Assembly: GCA_949287245.1 (NCBI GenBank)
Contig: CASEFL010000003.1
Coordinates: 1 to 64,000 of the forward strand
Source of the DNA: an uncultured Bacillota bacterium
Lineage (GTDB): Bacteria > Bacillota_I > Bacilli_A > RFN20 > CAG-826
DNA length: 64,000 bases
Direction of reading: 5' to 3'
Part shown: positions 6,540-14,788 of the stretch, piece after piece
How positions within the stretch are numbered: position 1 is the stretch's first letter
Layout: each line of letters starts with the position of its first letter
Notes under the pieces: model-generated
Database searches by the model: none
What the model was told of the DNA's origin: nothing
Seen by the model: only the letters and a program-made list of their open reading frames with translations
Position numbers and translations under genes: made by a program

Positions 6540-7858
6540 TCTTCTTTTTCTTTGTTTTCTTCATCCTTCTTTGTTAAGGAAACAATTTTTACACGTCGTA
6601 TCGCGCGCCTTGCCCCTAAAGCAACAATCATAAAACGATATCCTTCATAGTCTAAAGAAGCGCCCATACGGATATTTTTTAAGGTAAGCATTTCGGTTAA
6701 AAAACCACCAAGAGTTTCGGATTCACTTCCCGATTCTTCAACATCAAGATCAAGTTCATCGAAAATTTCTTCTAAAGGAAGAGAACCATCCACAATGTAA
6801 TCCCCATTCTCTTGTTCGAGTAACGGCTCTTCTGCATGGTCAGTTTCATCCCAAATCTCACCTACAACTTCCTCAACAATATCTTCTTTCGTAATGACTC
6901 CTTCAAAACCACCATATTCATCAAGAACCGCGGCGAGTTCTTCTTTTTCTTTGCGGAATGAATTATAAATTTCACTTGCCTCTTCACTTCTTCCGAAGAA
7001 TAAAATGGGCCGAATAATAGGGTGAATATCTTCATCTTTTTGCTCAAAATGAAGACGGATAAGATCTTTTAAAGTGATATAACCAATTAAGTCATCGATT
7101 GTTTTACGATATACAGGAATTCTTGTATGAGTAAAGGCGCTTTCATCCTCAAGAATCTCTTCTCCTGTTGTATGTTCTTCCACGGCATAAACTTTTACAC
7201 GCGGAGTCATAATCTCATACGCTTTTGCCGTAGCATAGTCCATGGTACCCCTTAAAAATTCAGCTTCTTCTTCCCTTAAGGTCCCAAGTTCTTCGCTTTC
7301 TTCAATCATTGCTTCTAATCCTTCTTCAGAAGGCTTCCTCTCAGGAAGAAGTTTTAAAAAAGGATAAGAAACTACTTGTCCCAAACCCCCCACAAAGAAA
7401 GTAATAGGGAAAGTGAAATATAAGCAGAAAGAAAGGGGATAAGAATATAGCTTAGCAAGGGAAAGATTTTTTAATTTTCCCATGGATTTTGCAATGATTT
7501 CACCAAAAATAATCTTTAGAACTAAAATCGACATCGAAAAAATTAGACCATAATTTTCTAAAATATCTGGATTAGTAATTCCCAGGTATGTCGAGGCAAC
7601 TGCAATACCTAAAAGGGTGGAAACGCTATCTAAACCCGCATTAATCGCGTCATTCCATAAAAGAATGGTAGAAATCGTGCGGTCATAATGTTTTGCTAAA
7701 GCAAGTGCCCGTTTTCCCTTTTTAGAAGGTGCTTGCGTTAAATCTCGTTCTAAACGCGATAAAGATAAAGATCCATACGCCATATCAGCGCTTGAGAAAA
7801 GAAGAGATCCGCAAAGGAGAAAAACTAAAGCAATGGAATAACCAATAACAAGTTCCAT
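6536..7858 (-). CDS. CNNM/TlyC-type membrane protein with DUF21, CBS pair and CorC_HlyC domains
   Basis: This 440-residue protein has an N-terminal DUF21 domain (residues about 1-185, about four membrane segments), a CBS pair (about 205-330: VMTPRV-like IMTPRVKVYAVEE, then FRKEKEELAAVLDEYGGFEGVI), and a CorC_HlyC domain (about 345-425: DGSLPLEEIFDELDL). The family is linked to Mg2+ or Na+ transport and was once called hemolysin C. A ribosome binding site (AGGGGAG) and a 2-bp gap to the paralogous gene upstream show co-transcription. Confidence 0.88.
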   Translation of the reverse strand: MELVIGYSIALVFLLCGSLLFSSADMAYGSLSLSRLERDLTQAPSKKGKRALALAKHYDRTISTILLWNDAINAGLDSVSTLLGIAVASTYLGITNPDILENYGLIFSMSILVLKIIFGEIIAKSMGKLKNLSLAKLYSYPLSFCLYFTFPITFFVGGLGQVVSYPFLKLLPERKPSEEGLEAMIEESEELGTLREEEAEFLRGTMDYATAKAYEIMTPRVKVYAVEEHTTGEEILEDESAFTHTRIPVYRKTIDDLIGYITLKDLIRLHFEQKDEDIHPIIRPILFFGRSEEASEIYNSFRKEKEELAAVLDEYGGFEGVITKEDIVEEVVGEIWDETDHAEEPLLEQENGDYIVDGSLPLEEIFDELDLDVEESGSESETLGGFLTEMLTLKNIRMGASLDYEGYRFMIVALGARRAIRRVKIVSLTKKDEENKEKED

Positions 7859-7860
7859 AC

Positions 7861-8970
7861 TTATTCTCCCCTCCCTACAGGAATAATTTCGTCCAAAACA
7901 TCATCAAGACTTAATAATCCAACTAACGAACCATCAATCCCTCTTACTAAGGCAAGATGAATCTGTTCCTCTGTTAAGGAATTGAAGGCCACAAGAAGAT
8001 CGTCATCTTCCTTTACTTCTAAAGCATCAAGCAAGAAACTTCTTGGATCTAAATGCTCATCTTGAAAGTATTCTCGGAAAAAGGTTTTTGTGGATAAAAC
8101 ACCAAGACAATTGCCTTCTTTATTAAAAACGGGAAGACGAGTATAAGGAAGAGAAAGAAGTTTTTCTGGAAGCGTTAAAGGAGATAAATCTTCTTCTTTT
8201 AAATAAACTGCTTTTTCTTTTGGGGTCATAACATCGCGAACTTTTTTGTGCGAAAGCGTTAAAGCTTTTTTAAGCATGCTGACCTCTTCTGGTTCTAAAA
8301 GTTCCTCTTCTTCTTTTGTAAGTTCGTTTTCGGTTACTGCTTCATCCGCTTTTTCTAAAATATCTTCTTTTGATAAAAGATTTTCTTCTCCAATATGGAA
8401 GATTTTATGCACTAACTTAAGCAGTTGACGAAAAACCCAGGAAATTGGGAATAAAAGGACATAAACAAGAAAATCAGGCCAAGCTAAAAAAGAAGCCATT
8501 CGATTCGGCATTGCTTTGCTTAAAATTTTAGGCACAGTATCCGAAACTACATATACAAGGAAGGCCATAACAACCGTTGATAAAACGGCTTCAATCGCAT
8601 CTCCTAGTCCATAGGCTTGACAAATGTTATAGAAAATAATCGCGGAGATAGAGGACATTAAGGTTTGAACAATATTATTGGCCACAAGCACCGATACCAA
8701 AGTTCCCTCAAAGCGTTCCGCAAGAAAAGTAACAATCTTGGCCGTTTTATTTCCTTTCTCAGCTTCGGCTTTAAAGGCAAAGCGGTCACAATTAGAAAAA
8801 GCGTTCTCACTCGCCGAAAATATTGCACTTACTAATAAAAGTATAGCAATAACAAGCCATGCCCCCCACATTGGCATGCCTAAAATTTGCACCGTATTAA
8901 GATCTACGGTTTCTGCTTGTATATTTGCAGTTACTAATAGAGGGTCTATGTGTTCAGGTCCAGCGTCCAT
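7861..8970 (-). CDS. Second CNNM/TlyC-type membrane protein, lacking the CorC domain
   Basis: This 369-residue protein has DUF21 (residues about 25-200, including SAIFSASENAFSN), a CBS pair (VRDVMTPKEKAVYL to SLVGLLSLDDVLDEI) and then ends, so the CorC_HlyC domain of its neighbour is missing. The two paralogues may form a heteromeric transporter. ATG 8970 is chosen: TATAAT at 8981-8986 ends 10 bases before it. A longer version from TTG 9057 (398 residues, with AAAGGG upstream) is possible but would add a Phe-rich tail not expected in the family. Confidence 0.85.
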   Translation of the reverse strand: MDAGPEHIDPLLVTANIQAETVDLNTVQILGMPMWGAWLVIAILLLVSAIFSASENAFSNCDRFAFKAEAEKGNKTAKIVTFLAERFEGTLVSVLVANNIVQTLMSSISAIIFYNICQAYGLGDAIEAVLSTVVMAFLVYVVSDTVPKILSKAMPNRMASFLAWPDFLVYVLLFPISWVFRQLLKLVHKIFHIGEENLLSKEDILEKADEAVTENELTKEEEELLEPEEVSMLKKALTLSHKKVRDVMTPKEKAVYLKEEDLSPLTLPEKLLSLPYTRLPVFNKEGNCLGVLSTKTFFREYFQDEHLDPRSFLLDALEVKEDDDLLVAFNSLTEEQIHLALVRGIDGSLVGLLSLDDVLDEIIPVGRGE

Positions 8971-8980
8971 GCGTTTATAA

Positions 8981-8986
8981 ATTATA
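8981..8986 (-). promoter_or_regulatory. -10 box, leaderless type, for the CNNM operon
   Basis: A perfect TATAAT on the minus strand ends 10 bases before ATG 8970. A CTTGCG element lies about 16 bases further upstream as a weak -35. Confidence 0.5.
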
Positions 8987-9166
8987 AGAAAAAATGAGAA
9001 TACGCAAGATGAGATTTCATTAAGCCTGTAGAATTCCGTTCTTTTTTTAGAAAACAATTATCCCTTTAAAACCGACGTTTTTTTGAATGAATGAAGAGAA
9101 TTCCCTGCAAAAAGGAAGTATTTTTTCTATTTTTTTATTTCTTCCTAAAATTTTAAAGATCCATCA

Positions 9167-10105
9167 TCAAAGATAAAAGGACGTTTTTTTATTTATCGTT
9201 AATGCATCGTGAAAAGAATAAGAAGAGAAAGAGAAATCTTTTTCTTTTTTATAAAAATAATGCCCATTTTTTAAGTCCATTAAGGACTGATATAAGGTCA
9301 CTTCTTCCTCGTTCCCTTTTTCGATAACCTCTCCGCGAATAAAACGAACCGAATCTAAGATTTGTGATAGGTGAAGGAGACTCTCCTCTTGATTCGTTTC
9401 TTTTGTATGAAGATTAGCGTAAGCGACTTTTTGAAAGCGAGAAGGAGAGGACCAGTCTCCTGGCAAACCAATCGTACCAGTTCCAACTCCTGTAAAATCT
9501 AGTCGAGATAAAAAGTTATCTTTTGGTGCACTAGGACCCACTCCTCTTAATTTCCGCAAGTTTTCGACTTGATAAAAGAAGGAAGGACTATTTGTTAAAA
9601 CTCCATAGGGATTTTCATAAAGATGAAGACCATCTTTATCTTGTTCAAGAACAAGACATTCTTGGGAATCTACAAAAATATAGTGAAGTGGTGCTAATGG
9701 TAAAGAGGAAGAGAACGGTTCATTTACAAGTACTGCCTTCGAAAAGAAACGACGAATTTCATCTACCTTTTCATATTTTCTTAATAAGTAAGTAAAAAGT
9801 TCATAAGGGGCAATTTCTTTATGCTTTGGATTCTCTTCGTGAGGATAAAAACAGGCGTTATGCGGATAATTTAATCCTGCTAAGGCCAAACCTTTTTCAT
9901 TCATGGCATCAAAGAATAAAGGATAATCATTAACAAGAATCCCTGTTCCTAATAAAGCATAACCTTCCTTTAAAGAAGGAAGATAACGATAAGAAAAGGG
10001 CTGTTCTCGAGGAGTGAAAAGCACTTTTTCTCCATATGAATTAGGAACATCAAGATTACGCCCAAAAACGGGGTAAGGTTCTTTTTTAAATACTGCAGTG
10101 CACAT
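9167..10105 (-). CDS. Choloylglycine hydrolase family protein (bile salt hydrolase / penicillin V acylase type)
   Basis: This 312-residue Ntn hydrolase begins MCTAVF, so Cys2 becomes the N-terminal nucleophile after Met removal. Other active-site positions are present: R16 and D19 (FGRNLD), N79 (AGLNYP), N172 (LTNSP) and R223 (SSPSRF). The family deconjugates glycine- or taurine-linked bile salts or cleaves penicillin V; choosing between them needs assay, although the LxNYP and TNSP contexts fit bile salt hydrolases. No signal peptide is seen, so it acts in the cytoplasm. A -10 box lies 5 bases before the ATG. Confidence 0.87.
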   Translation of the reverse strand: MCTAVFKKEPYPVFGRNLDVPNSYGEKVLFTPREQPFSYRYLPSLKEGYALLGTGILVNDYPLFFDAMNEKGLALAGLNYPHNACFYPHEENPKHKEIAPYELFTYLLRKYEKVDEIRRFFSKAVLVNEPFSSSLPLAPLHYIFVDSQECLVLEQDKDGLHLYENPYGVLTNSPSFFYQVENLRKLRGVGPSAPKDNFLSRLDFTGVGTGTIGLPGDWSSPSRFQKVAYANLHTKETNQEESLLHLSQILDSVRFIRGEVIEKGNEEEVTLYQSLMDLKNGHYFYKKEKDFSFSSYSFHDALTINKKTSFYL

Positions 10106-10110
10106 ACTTC

Positions 10111-10116
10111 ATTCTA
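10111..10116 (-). promoter_or_regulatory. -10 box, leaderless type, for the bile salt hydrolase gene
   Basis: TAGAAT on the minus strand ends 5 bases before ATG 10105. The same bases overlap the promoter region of the divergent transposase gene. Confidence 0.4.
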
Positions 10117-10144
10117 AATTCATAAAGAGAAAAAGAAAAGAGCA

Positions 10145-11293
10145 ATGAAACGCTTAACAATTGATGATCGTATGGCCATCCAAGCTTGTTTGCTTGAAAA
10201 GATGAACATCACAAAAATTGCCGCCAGACTTCACGTTCATAAATCCACCATTTCTCGTGAGTTAAAGAATAATTCTATCCACAAAAAAGGAAACAATATT
10301 CCTTGTACTAGAAAATTTAATGGGCTTTGTAACAAATGTCCTATCAATGGATATTGCTCACGAGAAAAAACTTACTACAACTTTATAGAAGCTGAAAAGA
10401 AGAGTAGGAGAAAACGTTCTCTTTCTAGAAGCACTCCAAAAACTTCTGAATCGACCATTCTTTTAATTGATGAGATTGTTTCTAAAGGAGTATCTCTTGG
10501 TCACTCACTTCATCATATCTATGTTTCGAATCCCATCTTATCTTCTTTAGTTTCTGAGCAAACAATCCGCAGGCTATGTTATAAAGGCTTTCTCTTAGTT
10601 AAAGCTCATGAGTTAAGAAGATACGTACGCTATAAACGTAGCTATGAAAAAGATATCAAAAATGTTCAATTGCGAGATATCCGTGTCTTAATCGGAAGAA
10701 CGTATCAAGATTATCAAAATGAAGTAAAACATCATCCAACTTGGAATATTGTTCAATACGATTCTATTATTGGAAAAAGAGAAGATCAAAAGGCTCTTTT
10801 GACGATTACCTTTCCGAAATATGCTTTCCAATTTGGGTATCTTATCGATAAAGGAAGTCCTTCTAGTGTCTTAAGAGTATTACGAAAACTTTTCAATCTC
10901 TTCGATAAGGAAGAAGTGAAACATATCTTCCCTATCAATCTTGCTGATAATGGAACGGAATTCTCTTATTTTTCAAAAATTGAAGAAAATGAGGAAGGAG
11001 AGAAGATTTGTTCGACTTACTTTACTAGCCCTTATAAAGCTACCGATAAAGCGACTTGCGAAAGACTTCATGAACTGGTTCGTTATTTTCTTCCAAAAGG
11101 GCATAGCCTTAATGACTTAACCCAAGAAATGATTGAAGAAATGTATTCTCATATCAATTCTTACGTAAGAAAAAGTCAAGGAGATCAAACTCCTTATGAC
11201 CTTATTAAAAGGAAGTTTGGGGAAGACTTCCTTAAGACTCTTGGGATTCGTAAAATTCCAAAGAAAAAGGTTAGATTACTACCATTAATCTAA
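10145..11293 (+). CDS. IS30-family transposase
   Basis: This 382-residue protein starts with an HTH (residues about 4-40: LTIDDRMAIQACLLEKMNIT, then ARLHVHKSTISRELKNN) and a Cys cluster (CNKCPINGYC) found in one IS30 branch. The rve-type catalytic core shows D in QYDSIIGKR, D in NLADNGTEFS and E in TCERLHEL, so the DDE triad is intact. The coding region looks complete, yet only 39 bp separate it from the divergent intact hydrolase gene and no left terminal repeat could be matched, so the element may be immobile. A GAG-rich ribosome binding site precedes the ATG. Confidence 0.9.
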   Translation: MKRLTIDDRMAIQACLLEKMNITKIAARLHVHKSTISRELKNNSIHKKGNNIPCTRKFNGLCNKCPINGYCSREKTYYNFIEAEKKSRRKRSLSRSTPKTSESTILLIDEIVSKGVSLGHSLHHIYVSNPILSSLVSEQTIRRLCYKGFLLVKAHELRRYVRYKRSYEKDIKNVQLRDIRVLIGRTYQDYQNEVKHHPTWNIVQYDSIIGKREDQKALLTITFPKYAFQFGYLIDKGSPSSVLRVLRKLFNLFDKEEVKHIFPINLADNGTEFSYFSKIEENEEGEKICSTYFTSPYKATDKATCERLHELVRYFLPKGHSLNDLTQEMIEEMYSHINSYVRKSQGDQTPYDLIKRKFGEDFLKTLGIRKIPKKKVRLLPLI

Positions 11294-11603
11294 CCCCATC
11301 AACCTAAGCAAAGAAGGCAACGCACAACAACAATTAACCCTGTTGCAATGAGTTAGTCAAACTCATCATAGGGGCCCTTTTGCTATGTTTAAATTGTCCT
11401 TAAAATCATAGATATTTGTCAAACTTTGTTGAACTCATTGCAACAAAAAAAGAATAAACAAGAGATTCCATCGGATTTTAAAATTTTGTTGCGATAACTT
11501 TGTTACCTAATATATTTTGTTTTTTTGTTTAGCCACTAACAAAAATTAAAAAAGAGGAGACATTATTTATCCCCTCTTATTTATATCCTTTTTCTTTTAA
11601 AAA
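11294..11603. other. Intergenic region after the IS30 transposase with nested inverted repeats
   Basis: These 310 bases hold a 14-bp perfect inverted repeat (11341-11354 and 11432-11445), inside it a 7-bp hairpin (11348-11366) and the palindrome AGGGGCCCT near 11369. No coding frame is apparent. It could include the right end of the IS30 element. Confidence 0.5.
11341..11445. repeat. 105-bp unit with 14-bp terminal inverted repeats
   Basis: TGTTGCAATGAGTT at 11341-11354 is exactly complementary to 11432-11445. The size and ends resemble a miniature element or an IS end pair, but no target duplication is seen. Confidence 0.55.
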
Positions 11604-11792
11604 TTATTTTTCCTTCTTTTGAAGAAATAAGCCAAGAAGACCAATAAAAGCAAAAAGTCCCCCAAGAACAAAGAATACAATAGAGGCAGGGTTAAAAGTC
11701 TCGGGAAGTGCGTATACAATCGACCCACTCAATAGAAGAACACTACCTAAAACAACAAGGGAAAAATAAAACAAAGCCCGAGAATGTTTCAT
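11604..11792 (-). CDS. Small membrane protein with two transmembrane helices
   Basis: This 62-residue protein starts MKHSRALFYF, has a first helix (about residues 7-27), a short PETFNPAS loop and a second helix (about 33-55), and ends with basic QKKEK. ATG 11792 is chosen because AGGAGG lies 10 bases upstream; a longer frame from 11864 lacks a ribosome binding site. A TATACT -10 box is upstream. Its function is unknown. Confidence 0.65.
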   Translation of the reverse strand: MKHSRALFYFSLVVLGSVLLLSGSIVYALPETFNPASIVFFVLGGLFAFIGLLGLFLQKKEK

Positions 11793-11963
11793 CTTAGAAA
11801 CCTCCTTCTTTATTAGTATAGACCATAACATCAATTTATTTTTTATTTGATAACAAACCTTCACAAATAATCTGTTGAAAATAACAATTATTCTGCTGAA
11901 AACGCAAATAATCTGTCGACAGATTTCAACAGATTCTTTGAAAATATATATTTTTATAGAAAA

Positions 11964-11986
11964 AGGGCTACCGACTCGATAGCCCT
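11964..11986 (-). terminator. Intrinsic terminator of the truncated surface protein gene
   Basis: AGGGCTA (11964-11970) pairs with 11980-11986 around a 9-base loop. On the minus strand a TTTTT run follows the stem. Confidence 0.75.
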
Positions 11987-12004
11987 ATAACAATTTTAGA
12001 ACAA

Positions 12005-12675
12005 CTATTTTGTTTGCTTACTCTTATGAATAAAGTAGATGATTGCCCCTGCAATTAAAGCAACACCAAGAACTCCTCCAATCGTCCCCCCAACAATAGC
12101 AGGAACATTGAGTGGAGTTTCTTCAGGAGTGGTTGGTTCGCTTGGATCACTTGGATTATTCGGATTGTCTGGTAATTCCGAAGAGGAGGATGCTTCTTCC
12201 CATTCTGCATAAACATTGATGCTGCTATTTGGCATTTCTTCAAAGGAAATACTCCAACCCTTAAATACATACCCTTCACGAGTAGGAGTACCAATATCAG
12301 TAGGGATTTCTTCTCCGACGGTTACTTCTTTTGTCGCAAAAGGAGTTTTATCACCATTTAAGGCATAATAACGAACTTCCCAAGTATTAAGGGTGACACC
12401 ACTAACGGTAATCGTAATATTTTCTTGAATATTGGTGATGTGATAATGGCCATCTTCACCCTTGGTAAGGACTTCATCATTTGCCTTAACAACAATTTCA
12501 CTTTTTGAATAATTATCTTCTAATTCAACATCAAATGTTGTTTCTTCTCCGGCAATAATAGGAGAAGTGAGATTGGTAATTTCATATCCAGTTCCTGTAG
12601 AGGCAGTAATGGTATATTCCGCCAAATGTTCCCCTTCAACTAACTGAATGAAATCATAATTTAACCATCCGCCAT
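12005..12675 (-). pseudogene. 5'-truncated surface protein with InlB B-type repeat and C-terminal membrane anchor
   Basis: The translation shows a beta-rich repeat (EYTITASTGTGYEITN), a Listeria-Bacteroides/InlB-B repeat (EGYVFKGWSISFEEMPNSS, then YAEWEE), a Ser-Pro linker (NPNNPSDPSEP), a membrane helix (GGVLGVALIAGAIIYFI) and a basic tail HKSKQTK. The frame stays open to about 12680 with plausible protein sequence (NNGGWLNYDFIQLVEGEHLAE) but no signal peptide; the upstream DNA belongs to another broken gene. A TTG at 12625 with AAGGGG upstream could start a 206-residue product, which would lack export. No LPXTG motif is present. Confidence 0.65.
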
Positions 12676-12680
12676 TATTT

Positions 12681-12869
12681 AAAGCAAAAGTGGATGTAGC
12701 AGAGCTTATGGGGCGCGAATACGACTTACATTTCTCCTTTGGAGGAAAAGATGTCGTGGCAAAAACGGATGCAAGAAAAGTAATCCTAGTAGGAGATGAA
12801 GTTGGCGTTTCTTTCGATTCAGAAAAAGCTCATCTTTTCGATCCTATTTCAACAAAAGCAATTTATTAA
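12681..12869 (+). pseudogene. C-terminal remnant of a sugar ABC transporter ATPase (MsmK/UgpC type)
   Basis: The rightward frame reads KAKVDVAELMGREYDLHFSF and ends HLFDPISTKAIY before the stop at 12867-12869. That is the C-terminal regulatory (TOBE/MOP-like) end of carbohydrate ABC ATPases, where VAExMGxE and HLFDxxTxxAI are conserved. The nucleotide-binding domain is entirely missing. It meets the truncated surface gene 5' end to 5' end at about 12675. Confidence 0.7.
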
Positions 12870-12945
12870 TTCTTTTTATTTTGTGTATTAAAAAATTCTT
12901 TTTTCCCATTGAGTTTTGCTAATCTTATCTTCCTTAACAAGATTA

Positions 12946-12951
12946 TATAAT
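12946..12951 (+). promoter_or_regulatory. -10 box, leaderless type, for the YjbR-like gene
   Basis: A perfect TATAAT ends 6 bases before ATG 12958, leaving no room for a ribosome binding site. Confidence 0.55.
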
Positions 12952-12957
12952 TAAAAG

Positions 12958-13614
12958 ATGAATGAACTCCTAAATAGAGAAGATTTGATAAAAGAAGGAT
13001 TTCTATGTAAGGAAAAAGAAGCAGTAAAAGAAATCCCTATCAAAGATCATCAATTTCTTTTAATAATCAAAATCAATTTAATTGACATTGATTATTCTTA
13101 TGAAGTAATCGAAAGTGACACAAGGGAACCTTTTTTCCTTTTTCATGTTTCTTCCGCGCATAATGCCTTCTTAGAAGAATTAAGAAGTGAAGTAGAAACA
13201 GAAGTCCAAAATATTCTTTGGAAAGTTGGATATCCTTTATCTCCTTATCTTTACCAGGGAGAAAAGGCCATGGAAATTATCGAGAAACGATATGGAGAGG
13301 TTGCCACTTATCCTTTTAGCGATCATGAAACGTTAGCCTTAAAAATTAAAGAGAAATGGTATGGCTTATTTTTATTTGCCCCGGGGAAATATTTTTCTAA
13401 AAAAGAAAAAGAAGTGCCAGTATTAAACGTGAAAGTTCAACCTGACACTTTATTCGAAATTATTGATGAAAAGAAAGTCTTTCCGGCATATCACATGGAT
13501 AAGAAACATTGGGTTTCCTATCTTCTATCAGAATGTAAGGTAGAAGACCTAGTTAAAGCCCTTGAGACTTCGCGAAGTTTAGTCATTAAAGAACACAATA
13601 TCTTTGCAAAATAG
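12958..13614 (+). CDS. MmcQ/YjbR family protein
   Basis: In this 218-residue protein the C-terminal half (about 105-210) has the YjbR pattern: KWYGLFLFAP, VPVLNVKVQPDTLFEI, FPAYHMDKKHWVSYLL. These small DNA-binding-like folds are widespread and of unknown function. The N-terminal 100 residues are an extra domain found in longer family members, which I cannot assign. A leaderless start at ATG 12958 is implied by the adjacent TATAAT. It stands alone between a rearranged region and convergent membrane protein genes. Confidence 0.78.
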   Translation: MNELLNREDLIKEGFLCKEKEAVKEIPIKDHQFLLIIKINLIDIDYSYEVIESDTREPFFLFHVSSAHNAFLEELRSEVETEVQNILWKVGYPLSPYLYQGEKAMEIIEKRYGEVATYPFSDHETLALKIKEKWYGLFLFAPGKYFSKKEKEVPVLNVKVQPDTLFEIIDEKKVFPAYHMDKKHWVSYLLSECKVEDLVKALETSRSLVIKEHNIFAK

Positions 13615-13621
13615 GCTTAAA

Positions 13622-14089
13622 TTATTTGTTTTCTTCCTTTTTCTCATCTGTAAGAAAAATAAGAGACAAAAGAGTCATGATTGCCATCAAGAATAAGAAA
13701 ATCGCAATGATTAAAAGCAAAAAGGTAGGAACATTCACGTTCATATTTAAATTTCCTGCCTCCGCGGTTTCTTGAAGTAAAAGAATCACATCCGTAAAAG
13801 TCATGGTAAAAATAATGACCGGAACAAGCATCAAACCCACACCCAAAATACTTAAGGTTTTTTGGTGAGAAAAAATGGCAAACGAGGTTCCCCCAACAAA
13901 ACTAAAAATTAAAAAGAAGAACAGAAGACTATTATTTTGGAAATTATCCATGAAATAGTAATCAGTCATCGAATCTTCTAATCCTCGGCTATATAAAGGA
14001 TAAATATACGCAATTAAAAACATCACAATGGATAAAACTAGAACAAGAACCTCTGCTAGTTTTACCCATTTATTTTGTAACCATTTCAT
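13622..14089 (-). CDS. Membrane protein, four predicted helices, function unknown
   Basis: This 155-residue protein has hydrophobic segments at about 8-30, 52-72, 78-100 and 120-145, and a basic-acidic tail (TDEKKEENK). It overlaps the end of the gene upstream by 20 bp, so the two are translated together. No family recognised. Confidence 0.65.
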   Translation of the reverse strand: MKWLQNKWVKLAEVLVLVLSIVMFLIAYIYPLYSRGLEDSMTDYYFMDNFQNNSLLFFFLIFSFVGGTSFAIFSHQKTLSILGVGLMLVPVIIFTMTFTDVILLLQETAEAGNLNMNVNVPTFLLLIIAIFLFLMAIMTLLSLIFLTDEKKEENK

Positions 14090-14696
14090 CTAGGGTCTCC
14101 TTTCGAAGATAGGCATATTCTTCTTCCGTAATCAAGCCTTGCTCGTGCATAGAATTTAAACGCACAAGCTTCTCTTCAACCGTAAGAATAGGCTTTTGTT
14201 TCTTTTGAATATAAGCCTCCACTTTCTCATAACCATAAAGGAAGAATACATCCGTAAGAATAAGAAGAATGGCAAAGGTAGAAGCAGCAACAAGGCAGTT
14301 TAACCCACCCATCGTATAAGAAAAGGCACTGCTCATACTGTCTTCAAGCATAGCTAAGTAGTAAGAAAGCTCAGAATGACGCGCAAAAACCCATGTAGAA
14401 GCACTTAAAAGAAAAGCATAACCAACATAATTAAGAGGTGTTTTCTCTTTTAAGAAGGTTAAGAAGAAAGAACCAACAACAAGAAGAATGCAGATGAATA
14501 AACAAGAAAGATCATCAAAGAAACTTGCTCCTACTGTTGAACCACTTTCATTTAAAAATCCGAAAAAATAAATCGGAGAATCAGCCCCGCCTGAACTCAC
14601 CACAAAAGCAGGGATACAAAAAGCAATTACTGTTAAAAGAAGAGTCAGTAACGCAAGTCCTAGACGAAGATAGGAAGGAAGTTTTGTGTTTTTCAT
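14070..14696 (-). CDS. Membrane protein with C-terminal SHOCT-like motif
   Basis: In this 208-residue protein membrane segments lie near residues 10-30, 55-75, 85-105 and 125-150. The C-terminus reads EKLVRLNSMHEQGLITEEEY, then LRKETLDEM, the SHOCT short oligomerisation motif found at protein ends (L..LHe.GiiTeEEF...K..LL). ATG 14696 is chosen because AAAGGAG sits 7 bases upstream, with TATAAT about 25 bases before; the longer frame from 14732 would start before that ribosome binding site. Function unknown. Confidence 0.72.
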   Translation of the reverse strand: MKNTKLPSYLRLGLALLTLLLTVIAFCIPAFVVSSGGADSPIYFFGFLNESGSTVGASFFDDLSCLFICILLVVGSFFLTFLKEKTPLNYVGYAFLLSASTWVFARHSELSYYLAMLEDSMSSAFSYTMGGLNCLVAASTFAILLILTDVFFLYGYEKVEAYIQKKQKPILTVEEKLVRLNSMHEQGLITEEEYAYLRKETLDEMVTK

Positions 14697-14753
14697 ATTA
14701 TCTCCTTTAAAGCCATTATATGCATAAATCATAGTTTCTAAAAGATAAGAAAA

Positions 14754-14773
14754 ACGCCTAGTTTCCTAGGCGT
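14754..14773 (-). terminator. Intrinsic terminator after pepF
   Basis: The perfect 8-bp stem ACGCCTAG / CTAGGCGT has a 4-base loop and a T-run on the minus strand. Confidence 0.85.
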
Positions 14774-14788
14774 AAATCGGAAAATCCG

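Noticed and set aside
11880-11945. Repeated TCTGTTGAAA-like words as a phage attachment or iteron array
   Set aside because: Three or four imperfect copies (AATCTGTTGAAA, ATTCTGCTGAAA, AATCTGTCGACAG) occur, but spacing is irregular and no integrase or replication gene is adjacent.
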